A stretch of DNA of 64,000 bases, taken from assembly GCA_002316275.1 (NCBI GenBank), contig DCDE01000013.1:1-64000 (forward strand), written 5' to 3'. The notes beneath the pieces were generated by a model. It did no database searches and had not been told where the DNA came from. It saw nothing but the letters and a program-made list of their open reading frames with translations. The DNA is from Caldifarciminota bacterium UBA1063. GTDB taxonomy: Bacteria > Hydrothermota > Hydrothermia > UBA1063. Made by a program: the position numbers and the translations under genes. Positions within the stretch are counted from its first letter, which is position 1, and each line of letters starts with the position of its first letter. Shown here piece by piece: positions 17,880 to 26,337 of the stretch.

Positions 17880-18440
17880 ATGATCAACGAAAAATACAAA
17901 CTTATGACAGAAGAAGATATGGATAGAACATTGAAGAGAATTTCTCGTGAAATAATAGAAAAAGTAAGAGACTTAGAAAGTCTTATTATCGTTGGAATAA
18001 AGACCCGTGGTGTACCCCTGGCAAAGACAATTAAAGATGAAATATTGAAGATTACAGGGGTAGATGTTCCCCTTGGAGCAGTGGATATAACCTTTTATCG
18101 CGACGACCTATCGATGGTCGGCGAGAAACCACAAGTCAAAGGTACCGAGCTTCCATTTTCAGTAGAAGGAAAAAATATAATACTAATTGATGATGTCCTT
18201 TACACAGGCAGAACTACACGCGCAGCGATGGAGGAGTTAATAGATTATGGCAGGCCAGCTTCAATAAAGCTGTGTGTTCTTGTAGAAAGAGGACACCGCG
18301 AACTACCGATTTGCCCCGATTTCGTCGGAAAGAGTATTACAACTACAAAGAATGAAATCGTAAAGGTGAAAGTAAAAGAAGTAGACGGCGTTAATGAGGT
18401 AGTCGTTTGTGAGCAACGCGACGATGGGACAAATTTTTGA
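17880..18440 (+). CDS. pyrR: bifunctional pyrimidine regulator / uracil phosphoribosyltransferase PyrR
   Basis: A 186-residue phosphoribosyltransferase-fold protein. The PRPP loop reads IILIDDVLYTGRTTRAAM. The family motif GIKTRGVPLAKTI and DVPLGAVDITFYRDDL match PyrR. In other bacteria PyrR binds pyr mRNA leaders and may also make UMP from uracil. No pyr biosynthetic gene is next to it and no PyrR-binding leader is seen, so its target RNAs lie elsewhere. It heads a seven-gene overlapping operon. Confidence 0.93.
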   Translation: MINEKYKLMTEEDMDRTLKRISREIIEKVRDLESLIIVGIKTRGVPLAKTIKDEILKITGVDVPLGAVDITFYRDDLSMVGEKPQVKGTELPFSVEGKNIILIDDVLYTGRTTRAAMEELIDYGRPASIKLCVLVERGHRELPICPDFVGKSITTTKNEIVKVKVKEVDGVNEVVVCEQRDDGTNF

Positions 18441-18828
18441 AATAAACATCAAAACAAATAGAAGATTCGAACTCGTAGATATTACTTCTGATATAAATAA
18501 TGTAATAAAGGAAGCTGCCACGACTGATGGAGTTGCATTTATCTTCATTCCTCACACAACAGCTGGCATCATCATAAACGAGCATGCAGACCCATCGGTC
18601 AAAACTGATATTCTCAGCCAACTTTCAAAATTAGTGCCTGATAATGGCCACTATCAACACCTTGAAGGTAATGCCGACGCACACATAAAATCTGCTCTTG
18701 TAGGTAATTCTATAAGTGTCATAATAGAGGACGGGCGACTTGTCTTGGGCACTTGGCAGGGTATATTTTTTGCAGAGTTTGATGGCCCTCGAAGAAGAAA
18801 AGCATTAATCAAAATTATTAAGGGATGA
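18424..18828 (+). CDS. YjbQ/UPF0047 family protein
   Basis: A 134-residue UPF0047 (YjbQ) protein. The signature IFIPHTTAGIIINEHADP and HLEGNADAHIKSAL plus GTWQGIFFAEFDGPRRRK are present, with the conserved His and Glu residues. A weak thiamin-phosphate synthase activity has been described for members, but the physiological role is unsettled. I prefer ATG 18424 (MGQIFEI) over the in-frame GTG at 18409, because family members begin close to this strand. Both starts lie within the 3' end of pyrR. The stop overlaps the next gene by 4 bases. Confidence 0.88.
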   Translation: MGQIFEINIKTNRRFELVDITSDINNVIKEAATTDGVAFIFIPHTTAGIIINEHADPSVKTDILSQLSKLVPDNGHYQHLEGNADAHIKSALVGNSISVIIEDGRLVLGTWQGIFFAEFDGPRRRKALIKIIKG

Positions 18829-20372
18829 AAATGTGGCTTCTATTAATAACTTTAGCATTCCCTGTCAGCTACGCAAAGCCTGAGTTTTCTTTTAACGGCG
18901 ATACGCTTGTTGTCACACTGAATACTCAAAATCCGTCTCAAATGGCAAAACTTGTTTATGGCATGATAGGAGACCCCTTGGACTTTAATTTTGAAAACTA
19001 TAAGGTTTCAAAATTCACAGGAACAAAACACACATTCAAAATCACAGATATTAATGAACAAGAGCTATACATATTCAAGGCAGCTTTCTTTGATACAGTT
19101 ACAAAAATATACTATGCCACACAGAACTATACGTTTAAACCGAAAAAGAGAGGAAACCTTTGGGAAGAAGGTATTGTCGTTGATGTGGGACCATACCTGT
19201 CTATGATTGATGAAAGAAGTGTTGGAATTGCCTTTTACACAAACAGACCCTCTAAAGCCAAACTTTTCATTTCCGAAAAGGGGGAATTCGAAGATACAAC
19301 TCCTTTGGAACGACATGAATTCATCGTCGAGAATTTAACCCCGGGTACATATGAATATTATGTTATAGTCTATGATAACCGTGATACCTCTAAGACACAT
19401 AATTACAAATTTAAAATTAGTGATCCGAAAAGAACTAAAATAGGCGTTTTTGGGGACACAAGGGGGAATGGTAACAATTTAAACCCTGTATTCTACGTTG
19501 ATGGAGTTAACGAAGCAATTGGACGAGAAATATCAAAATCTCTGTATCAGGATTCCGTGGACCTCATTTTTGTTTTGGGAGATTTAATCACTGGAAGATC
19601 ACAAGAGATAGAATATTCTGAAGAAGAATATAAATCCTTTCTCAAAGCATGCTGGCCTTACATCTCATATGTACCTTTCATGCCTATACCAGGTAATCAT
19701 GACATGATAGCACCTGTGATTGAAAATGATACAGTACGCTACGACCCACCCCCTCCAGGAAGCGCAGAAGACTTGTGGAGAAAAGTTTTCATACTTCCTG
19801 AAAATGGTCCCGACGCACCAGCTGGAATGCCACCGTATAAGGAGAATGTATACTATATAAATATTGGGAACACCAGTATATACGTCTTAAACTCGGACTA
19901 CAACTACGTACTCTATAAGACTCGCCCTAATCCTTCAATACGACTTGCTGACTCTTTACAACAACGTTGGCTCAAAGAAAGCGTTAGGAATAATAATAAA
20001 TACAGGCATAGGGTCCTACTATTTCATGAACCTCTCATAGGTTTGGGTATTTCTGGGCGGGGGTTAAGGGCGCCCGAAGTTGACACCTTTGCTAATTTTT
20101 TAAAAGAGATGGGGTTTGGTTTTTACATTTCTGGCCACGATCATATGTATGCACGGGGCACTATTTTTAACGGTCTTGTACAAATCGTCTCTGCTGGTGG
20201 AGGTGCACCCCTCTACGATCTGAAAAGAGAGCTTTCAAGTTCTGATATTCTGATACATAAGTATACTAAAACTTTTAACTACCTCATTATTGAACCGACG
20301 GAGAGCGGCGCGATAAAAATCACTGCTAAAAACCTAAGTGGAGAGATCCTCGATTCTTTTAAAACTAAATGA
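18825..20372 (+). CDS. exported metallophosphoesterase (purple acid phosphatase-like)
   Basis: A 515-residue calcineurin-type phosphoesterase. It has a signal peptide (about residues 1-17, LLITLAFPVSYA), an N-terminal beta-sandwich region typical of purple acid phosphatases (about 20-200), and the metal motifs GVFGDTRGN, VLGDLITG, PGNHD, LLFHEPL and SGHDHMY. All metal ligands are visible. It should act in the periplasm or outside the cell; the substrate is unknown. Its place between yjbQ and lepA, with 4-base overlaps on both sides, is odd for a secreted enzyme. Confidence 0.87.
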   Translation: MKMWLLLITLAFPVSYAKPEFSFNGDTLVVTLNTQNPSQMAKLVYGMIGDPLDFNFENYKVSKFTGTKHTFKITDINEQELYIFKAAFFDTVTKIYYATQNYTFKPKKRGNLWEEGIVVDVGPYLSMIDERSVGIAFYTNRPSKAKLFISEKGEFEDTTPLERHEFIVENLTPGTYEYYVIVYDNRDTSKTHNYKFKISDPKRTKIGVFGDTRGNGNNLNPVFYVDGVNEAIGREISKSLYQDSVDLIFVLGDLITGRSQEIEYSEEEYKSFLKACWPYISYVPFMPIPGNHDMIAPVIENDTVRYDPPPPGSAEDLWRKVFILPENGPDAPAGMPPYKENVYYINIGNTSIYVLNSDYNYVLYKTRPNPSIRLADSLQQRWLKESVRNNNKYRHRVLLFHEPLIGLGISGRGLRAPEVDTFANFLKEMGFGFYISGHDHMYARGTIFNGLVQIVSAGGGAPLYDLKRELSSSDILIHKYTKTFNYLIIEPTESGAIKITAKNLSGEILDSFKTK

Positions 20373-22144
20373 GAAACATTAGAAACTTCTCTATTATCGC
20401 ACATATTGATCATGGAAAATCTACCCTGGCCGATAGGATGCTGGAATATACCAAAACTGTAAGACCTGAAAAGCTCCAGGAACAATTCTTGGACTCTATG
20501 GATCTAGAACGTGAAAAAGGTATAACCATAAAAATGCACCCCGTTAGAATGGAGCTGGAAAAGGGTGATCAATTGTATATACTGAATCTCATTGATACAC
20601 CAGGTCATGTTGATTTCAGTTATGAGGTTTCTCGCTCTCTTGCAGCTTGCGAGGGTGCAATTCTGTTAGTCGATGCGTCTCAGGGAGTTGAAGCACAAAC
20701 AATTACAAACTTTTATCTTGCACTAAAACAGGATCTTGTGATCATTCCTATAATTAACAAGATAGACCTTCCCAACGCACAAATTGAAAAAGTCGAAGCA
20801 CAAGTCTACGAATTAACAGGTGAAAGACCACTTAGAATTTCCGCAAAGATGGGCTGGGGAATAGATGAGGTTATGAAGGAGATTATAGAAAGAATACCCC
20901 CTCCCTCTGGAAATCCATCGGGATCGTTGAGGGCTCTCATATTCGATGCCAAATTTGAAGATTACAGGGGAGTTATTATTTACGTTAGAATCTTTGATGG
21001 AAAGATCGTACCAGGAATGAAAATAACCATGAAATCTACTGGAATGACTTACGAAGTTGTTGAAGTTGGTTATTTGAAACCTGAAATGATAAGGACACAG
21101 GAACTTGATACAGGAGAAGTTGGATATTTAACCGCAGCAATTAGAGAAATCTCTGAGGCACGAGTGGGTGATACCGTGATTGATGCAGCTTTTCCTGAAA
21201 CACCTCCACTCCCCGGGTATAGGGAACCCAAACCCATGGTGTTTGCTGGAATATACCCTACTGTGCCGTCGGATTACGAACTACTTTCAAAAGCTATGGC
21301 AAAGCTAAAATTAAATGATTCTGCATTACAATTTATAGGTGAGTACTCCCCTGCCCTGGGTCCAGGATTTAGGTGTGGCTTTTTAGGTATGTTGCATATG
21401 GAAATTTTCAAGGAACGGCTTAAAAGGGAGTTTGGAGTTGATATTGTTATTACAACCCCAAATGTTGAGTATAAGGTGTATTTAAAAGATGGGAATCAAA
21501 TTATTGTTAATAATCCTTCAGATTTTCCAGACGTGTTCGAAAAGGTTCTGGAACCATATGCTCGTGTCGAAATCGTAACGCCAAGAGAATACCTGGGGGC
21601 GGTACAGAAATTTTGCATATCCCGAAGGGGGACTCAAACCAAATTTCAATTTCTTGATGAAGAAACGGTACTCTTTGAATTTGAAATGCCCCTAAGCGAG
21701 ATCATCTTTGACTTCCATGATGGGTTGAAAAGCATTTCCCGTGGTTATGCATCTTTTGACTATGAAATCATTGACTACCGTGAATCCGATGTGGCAAGAC
21801 TCGATTTTCTAATAGCAGGTGAAAGAATCGATGCATTGACCCTTATTGTGCCTACTGAGAGGGCATATCAAATCGGGCGAAAGATTGTTGAGAAACTCCG
21901 TAAAGAAATTCCCAGGCAGCTTTTTGAAGTATCTATACAAGCTGCCATTGGAAAGAAAATAGTTGCGAAGGAAAGAATAGCGCCTATTAGAAAGGATGTG
22001 ACAGCGAAATGCTACGGTGGCGATATTACGAGGAAGCGTAAATTGTTGGAAAAACAAAAAGAGGGGAAAAAGAAACTAAAAAAAATCGGTAAAGTGGAGC
22101 TCCCACAGGAAGCATTCCTTAACATAGTAAAGGCGGAGGAATAG
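20369..22144 (+). CDS. lepA: elongation factor 4 (LepA)
   Basis: A 591-residue translational GTPase that acts on the ribosome. The G domain contains AHIDHGKSTLADR, LIDTPGHVDF and NKIDLPNA. Domains II-IV follow, and the LepA-specific C-terminal domain is marked by DVTAKCYGGDITRKRKLLE near residue 550, which separates it from TypA and EF-G. The start overlaps the phosphoesterase stop (ATGA). There are 1-2 bases before the glycosyltransferase start. Confidence 0.97.
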   Translation: MRNIRNFSIIAHIDHGKSTLADRMLEYTKTVRPEKLQEQFLDSMDLEREKGITIKMHPVRMELEKGDQLYILNLIDTPGHVDFSYEVSRSLAACEGAILLVDASQGVEAQTITNFYLALKQDLVIIPIINKIDLPNAQIEKVEAQVYELTGERPLRISAKMGWGIDEVMKEIIERIPPPSGNPSGSLRALIFDAKFEDYRGVIIYVRIFDGKIVPGMKITMKSTGMTYEVVEVGYLKPEMIRTQELDTGEVGYLTAAIREISEARVGDTVIDAAFPETPPLPGYREPKPMVFAGIYPTVPSDYELLSKAMAKLKLNDSALQFIGEYSPALGPGFRCGFLGMLHMEIFKERLKREFGVDIVITTPNVEYKVYLKDGNQIIVNNPSDFPDVFEKVLEPYARVEIVTPREYLGAVQKFCISRRGTQTKFQFLDEETVLFEFEMPLSEIIFDFHDGLKSISRGYASFDYEIIDYRESDVARLDFLIAGERIDALTLIVPTERAYQIGRKIVEKLRKEIPRQLFEVSIQAAIGKKIVAKERIAPIRKDVTAKCYGGDITRKRKLLEKQKEGKKKLKKIGKVELPQEAFLNIVKAEE

Positions 22145-22145
22145 C

Positions 22146-23309
22146 GTGAGGGTATTAATGGCTACGGACCATTACTATCCCTACCCAGGCGGAATTACCG
22201 AACATACATATCATCTTAGTAAAGAATTGATAAATCTTGGAGTTGAAGTTGAAGTGCTAACCTCTAATTTCGAATATAACTTCATAGAAGCACCACCCGA
22301 TGCAAACTTAATAAAAGTTCACAGAGTCGGCAAGTCCTTCTTTTTTAGAGCTAACAAATCTCAAACATGTATTTCCTTCTCAAGTCGAGCTATCTCAGAG
22401 ATCAGCGAGGTAATTAAAAATGGCCACTACGATATAGTACATTCACAAAACTCCGTAGTCCCCACAATTCCGTATCTCAGCATATTATATTCAAAATCTT
22501 TGTGCTTCGCTACTTTTCACTCTAATCATGGGTTCTCCGTAGGCTATGAACTCTTTAAACCACTACTCTTACCCGTTTACGAAAAACTCGATGGTAAAAT
22601 TTTTGTCTCAGAACCTGCCTTGAGGACCATTAAAAGACACTTCGAAGTTAAAGATTATAAAATAATACCCAACGGTGTCGATATAAACAAGTTCAAGCCA
22701 GAGGGCGAAAGGTACGAATTTCCCTTCGAGCTTCGAGAAAACGAAATACTAATTTTATTTGTTGGTAGGCTCGAGATTAGAAAGGGTACAAAATACTTGA
22801 TTCAGGCTTTCAATAAGATCGGTAACCAGCATAAGAATGTACGATTGATCGTAGCAGGCGATGGCCCCTTAAAGGAAAATTTAGAGAAAATGGTTTCTGA
22901 TGAACTTAAAGACCGAGTGCACTTTCTAGGTTTCGTCTCAAGTTATAAGCTTCCTTCTTTATATAGGTCGTGTGACATTTTTGTCTCACCCGCCACTGAG
23001 GGTGAAAGCTTTGGCATAGTACTTTTAGAAGCTATGGCTTCAGGAAAACCTGTCATCGCTTCGGATAATGAAGGGTATAAGGTTGTTGTCTCTGATGGAG
23101 AAGATGGATTTTTGTTTACCAGAAAAAATGTAGATGAACTTGTCCAGAAGCTTATAACTCTCATAATAAACCCAGAGTTAAGACGTAAAATGGGAGAAAG
23201 GGGTAGGGCTAAGGCACTGAACTTCTCTTGGAGCTTTATAGCAAAACAAGTTCTCGATTATTATGTAGAAGCAATAGAAAAGAATAATTATGAAGATACA
23301 CATAATTGA
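22146..23309 (+). CDS. GT4-family glycosyltransferase
   Basis: A 387-residue retaining GT-B glycosyltransferase. The N-terminal acceptor domain begins with MATDHYYPYPGGITEHTYHL. The C-terminal nucleotide-sugar domain has ILFVGRLEIRKGTKYLIQAF and the E-x7-E motif in ATEGESFGIVLLEAM. The family includes phosphatidyl-inositol/diacylglycerol glycosyltransferases and many exopolysaccharide enzymes; the acceptor is not determined. GTG start with GGAGG six bases upstream. Its 3' end overlaps the NYN gene by 20 bases. Confidence 0.87.
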   Translation: MRVLMATDHYYPYPGGITEHTYHLSKELINLGVEVEVLTSNFEYNFIEAPPDANLIKVHRVGKSFFFRANKSQTCISFSSRAISEISEVIKNGHYDIVHSQNSVVPTIPYLSILYSKSLCFATFHSNHGFSVGYELFKPLLLPVYEKLDGKIFVSEPALRTIKRHFEVKDYKIIPNGVDINKFKPEGERYEFPFELRENEILILFVGRLEIRKGTKYLIQAFNKIGNQHKNVRLIVAGDGPLKENLEKMVSDELKDRVHFLGFVSSYKLPSLYRSCDIFVSPATEGESFGIVLLEAMASGKPVIASDNEGYKVVVSDGEDGFLFTRKNVDELVQKLITLIINPELRRKMGERGRAKALNFSWSFIAKQVLDYYVEAIEKNNYEDTHN

Positions 23310-23787
23310 TGGATACAACGTGATACACTCTCTTTCCTTATTTAAAAAGTTCCTTAATGAACCTGAAAACGGACTTGAGCGTGCACGAGAACAACTTATA
23401 AGAGTCTGTAGTGAAAAGCTTGATAATTCTTTTATCGTAGTGTTTGATGGCAAAATGGGCAAATCTGAGAATTATAGCAAATCCGTCATTTTTACGTCAG
23501 AGATAACCGATGCTGATACCGTGATACTTAGGCTTGTTGAGAAGTATGTGAAAAAAGGATCCATAGTAAAAATATATACAAGAGATAGGAATTTAATAGA
23601 TAGATGTAAATTGGGTGGGGCAATCAACGCGGACCCGGAAGAATTATTGGTAGCCAACCGTAGGAAACACATTGCTGAAGGAAAAGAGAGGAATTTAGAT
23701 AAAGAACTAAGACTACTTAAAAAATATAATTGGAGTAAGGAATTTGGTATAACCGGATTGGATGGTAATAAAAATGAAGGAATTTGA
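23290..23787 (+). CDS. YacP-like NYN domain endoribonuclease
   Basis: A 165-residue PIN-like NYN protein. The acidic residues are in HIIDGYNVIHS, VVFDGKMGK and DADTVILRLVEKY, with YTRDRNL near the C-terminus. The family contains Bacillus Rae1/YacP, a ribosome-associated endonuclease. Location next to lepA fits a translation-linked role, but that is inference. It overlaps both neighbours. Confidence 0.85.
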   Translation: MKIHIIDGYNVIHSLSLFKKFLNEPENGLERAREQLIRVCSEKLDNSFIVVFDGKMGKSENYSKSVIFTSEITDADTVILRLVEKYVKKGSIVKIYTRDRNLIDRCKLGGAINADPEELLVANRRKHIAEGKERNLDKELRLLKKYNWSKEFGITGLDGNKNEGI

Positions 23788-24409
23788 TGAACTATACGAG
23801 CTTGTGAAATACTTGCGATCTGAAAATGGCTGTCCATGGGACAGGCAGCAGACTTCGAAAACCATCGCTTTTGACTTAGTAGAGGAAGCCTACGAAGTTA
23901 ATGATGCTATTGAAAAAAATGAGGTAGAAAAACTTAAGGAAGAGTTAGGTGATTTACTATTCTTGATTTTAATGCACGTGTGCATTGAAGAGGAAAAAGG
24001 AGCCTTTACTTTAAATGATGTGATAGAGAGCGTCCGCAACAAGATGATCCTTAGGCATCCCCATGTTTTTAGACAAAAGACCTTTGAAACCCTATCAGAA
24101 CTCCTTGAGAATTGGGAGAGATCTAAAACCAATCCTTTGGAAACCATACCCGACTTTCTTCCCGCCCTTCTTATGGGCCAAAAACTCGTTCAAAAACTGC
24201 AGCGATTGAATAAAGACGCGACCTGCGAGAACCTCTTAGATCAATATATTAACAAAAATGACATACCCCCTGAACTCTATGAAGCACTGCGAATTCTTAC
24301 TAAATATACCTGTAAAGGACGAAACCTGGAAAAGGACCTACGAAGCTTAATCCTAAAACTGAAGAATGAAATCGTGAAGAACTATAATGAGCCTATGGAG
24401 CAGAAATAG
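23774..24409 (+). CDS. mazG: nucleoside triphosphate pyrophosphohydrolase MazG
   Basis: A roughly 211-residue MazG hydrolase that degrades unwanted NTPs. The family marker ENGCPWDRQQT and the metal-binding EEAYEV and EELGDLLFLILMH helices are present in the N-terminal half, and a second, less conserved MazG-like half follows. Two ATG starts are possible (23762 or 23774). I use the inner one because family proteins start just before this helix. It closes the pyrR operon. Confidence 0.9.
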   Translation: MKEFDELYELVKYLRSENGCPWDRQQTSKTIAFDLVEEAYEVNDAIEKNEVEKLKEELGDLLFLILMHVCIEEEKGAFTLNDVIESVRNKMILRHPHVFRQKTFETLSELLENWERSKTNPLETIPDFLPALLMGQKLVQKLQRLNKDATCENLLDQYINKNDIPPELYEALRILTKYTCKGRNLEKDLRSLILKLKNEIVKNYNEPMEQK

Positions 24410-24451
24410 GACCTTCTTAACTTTCGAATAAGCAGTTTATAAGCTATTTGC

Positions 24452-24727
24452 TCAATATTTTTCCTCAAGCCTTTCGAGCTGAAATACCGTTGGATTAGCA
24501 GGGTCATAACAGCACAACTGAATTTTATACTCATTTGGACTATCACCAACTCTTCCACCGTATGATAAAACTCTTATCACAGGATAAAGAATGTTGAATG
24601 CAGCTGGACAAAGATTTGGAATGGTCCAGCCCTCGTACGTAAATTCATCGCCTATCCTATGCCCAAGAGGACATTTACCAGTCCCTTGGATTTCCACAAC
24701 CCTTAAACGCACCTTATATTTTTCCAT
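24452..24727 (-). CDS. TIGR04076 family protein
   Basis: A 91-residue small protein resembling the TIGR04076 family, with conserved cysteines (GKCPLGHRIGD, NLCPAAFNILYPVIRVL, a final CCYDP). The function of the family is unknown; the Cys pattern suggests metal or redox chemistry. I choose ATG 24727 because AGGAGGG lies just upstream, and not an in-frame codon at 24769 that would overlap the kinase gene. It is the last gene of the tkt operon. Confidence 0.8.
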   Translation of the reverse strand: MEKYKVRLRVVEIQGTGKCPLGHRIGDEFTYEGWTIPNLCPAAFNILYPVIRVLSYGGRVGDSPNEYKIQLCCYDPANPTVFQLERLEEKY

Positions 24728-24743
24728 CTGTCCCTCCTTAACT

Positions 24744-26330
24744 TTAATATTCAAAAGAACTGCCACCAATAAACTCCCTCAAAATAGAGGTAGGTGGGAT
24801 TTCGAAAGGCATAACCCCAATGAAATGGAAGAGAAAATTTAAAAGCCTCAAGGCTTCACTATAACTTTCCTCATCGCACTTCGCAGACCGCAGCAGAGGC
24901 TCTGCATAATTCTTTAAAATTGCTAATTCATATGTAAGTGCACTATTAAACATTACATCAGCTTCTTCCTGGTATGGGAATATATAAATATCTTCACCGG
25001 CTGCAACTCTTGGCCACATAAGGATGGTGTCTGAAGCTGAGTGCCCTCTGTACCTAAAATCTCTTACCATCCTTCTTATTATCCTGGTGTCACGCGTGGG
25101 GATTCGGTTTAACCTATCTATATTTAGCTGCGTCAAGCATGAAACATAGACTTTATATTTATGTTTTTCTTCGATACCTACTGTTAACTCAGGATTAAGG
25201 GCGTGAATACCTTCAACAATAATAATATCTTTTCCGGTCAATTGCATCTCTTCCCTGATACCATCTCTTTTCCCCTTAATAAAATCAAATTTAGGAATAA
25301 GAACCTTCTCACCTTCAATAAGTTTTCTGATATGATCCCTAAAAAGCATATAATCTATAGCATAAAAGCTTTCATAATCAGGCATGCCATCTTTATTAAC
25401 CGGAGTCTTTTCTCTATTAACAAAATAGTCATCGACCGAAATGGTCTTGGGTGTCAAGCCGTTTACAATAAGCTGAGTTTTAAGCCTCTTTGAAAAGGTC
25501 GTTTTACCTGAGGATGAGGGTCCTGCTATAAGAACAATTTTGACGGTACTCCTTCTTGTAATACTATCAGCTATCTGTGCAGTCTTTTTCTCGTGAAAGC
25601 CCTCCTGAATCTTTATCAAATCTGATATTCTTCCTGACTCAATAGCCTCATTAAGATGTCCAACATCCTCTATTTCAAGAATTTCAGCCCAAGTTTTCGA
25701 TTCCTGAAAGGTTTCAAAGAGTTTATCTCGTTTAACCGGCTTTGCCAATTGATGCGGATCCTTAACGTCGGGTAGAAATATAAGAAAACCATGGTTATAT
25801 GGCTTGACATCAAAGATCTGAATAAAGCTCGTATCAGGAACAAGAGGACCTGCCATATATGCCATATAATTAGCAATTCTGTAAAAAGTAAATATATCTT
25901 TTGCCATATATTCGACCAACCTTTCCTGGTGATAGCGTTTCTCCTCTCGCAAGTACCTTATAGCTTCCTGCTTAGTAAAATCAACAGTTTCAATGGGCAC
26001 TCCAGTATTTGATAATTCGTGCAGGCCCCTTTCAATTATCTCTACAGCATTTGTAGAATCTAATCCCACAGCCTCACCATACAGCGCCTCTCCCAGTGAA
26101 TGTTCCATCTTCATAGAGTTCTTATAGCCGGCCCGTGACAATAGATAATCGCTTAAAAAAGCTATTGTCCTTTCATAAGTTCTCCTGCCTTCTCCATCTG
26201 TGACTGACAAAAGTCTAACATTATTACTTTCAGGGAACTCCGAATTAAATCCCACGAGCTGATTATCAATTATACATGCCGTATACGGATAGCGCGCTCT
26301 ATTAACGATATCCCAAACTCTTTTTCTCAT
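24744..26330 (-). CDS. nucleoside (uridine-type) kinase with ThrRS-like N-terminal domain
   Basis: A 528-residue protein. The N-terminal half (about residues 1-250) resembles the TGS/SAD part of threonyl-tRNA synthetase (SVTDGEGRRTYERT, then HSLGEALYG, YHNHGFLIF-like PYNHGFLIFLPD). The C-terminal half is a phosphoribulokinase/uridine kinase: Walker A IAGPSSSGKTTFSKRL, DDYFVNRE, and IVEGIHALNPEL. This fusion is known as a family of nucleoside kinases, for example in Thermotogae. The start ATG 26330 follows AGGTGG and lies 7 bases after mutL. A longer frame opening at 26480 would overlap mutL by 143 bases and is not supported. Confidence 0.88.
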   Translation of the reverse strand: MRKRVWDIVNRARYPYTACIIDNQLVGFNSEFPESNNVRLLSVTDGEGRRTYERTIAFLSDYLLSRAGYKNSMKMEHSLGEALYGEAVGLDSTNAVEIIERGLHELSNTGVPIETVDFTKQEAIRYLREEKRYHQERLVEYMAKDIFTFYRIANYMAYMAGPLVPDTSFIQIFDVKPYNHGFLIFLPDVKDPHQLAKPVKRDKLFETFQESKTWAEILEIEDVGHLNEAIESGRISDLIKIQEGFHEKKTAQIADSITRRSTVKIVLIAGPSSSGKTTFSKRLKTQLIVNGLTPKTISVDDYFVNREKTPVNKDGMPDYESFYAIDYMLFRDHIRKLIEGEKVLIPKFDFIKGKRDGIREEMQLTGKDIIIVEGIHALNPELTVGIEEKHKYKVYVSCLTQLNIDRLNRIPTRDTRIIRRMVRDFRYRGHSASDTILMWPRVAAGEDIYIFPYQEEADVMFNSALTYELAILKNYAEPLLRSAKCDEESYSEALRLLNFLFHFIGVMPFEIPPTSILREFIGGSSFEY

Positions 26331-26337
26331 TTTCCAC

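Noticed and set aside
20369..22144. TypA/BipA as an alternative to LepA
   Set aside because: The C-terminal DVTAKCYGGDITRKRKLLE motif is specific for LepA.
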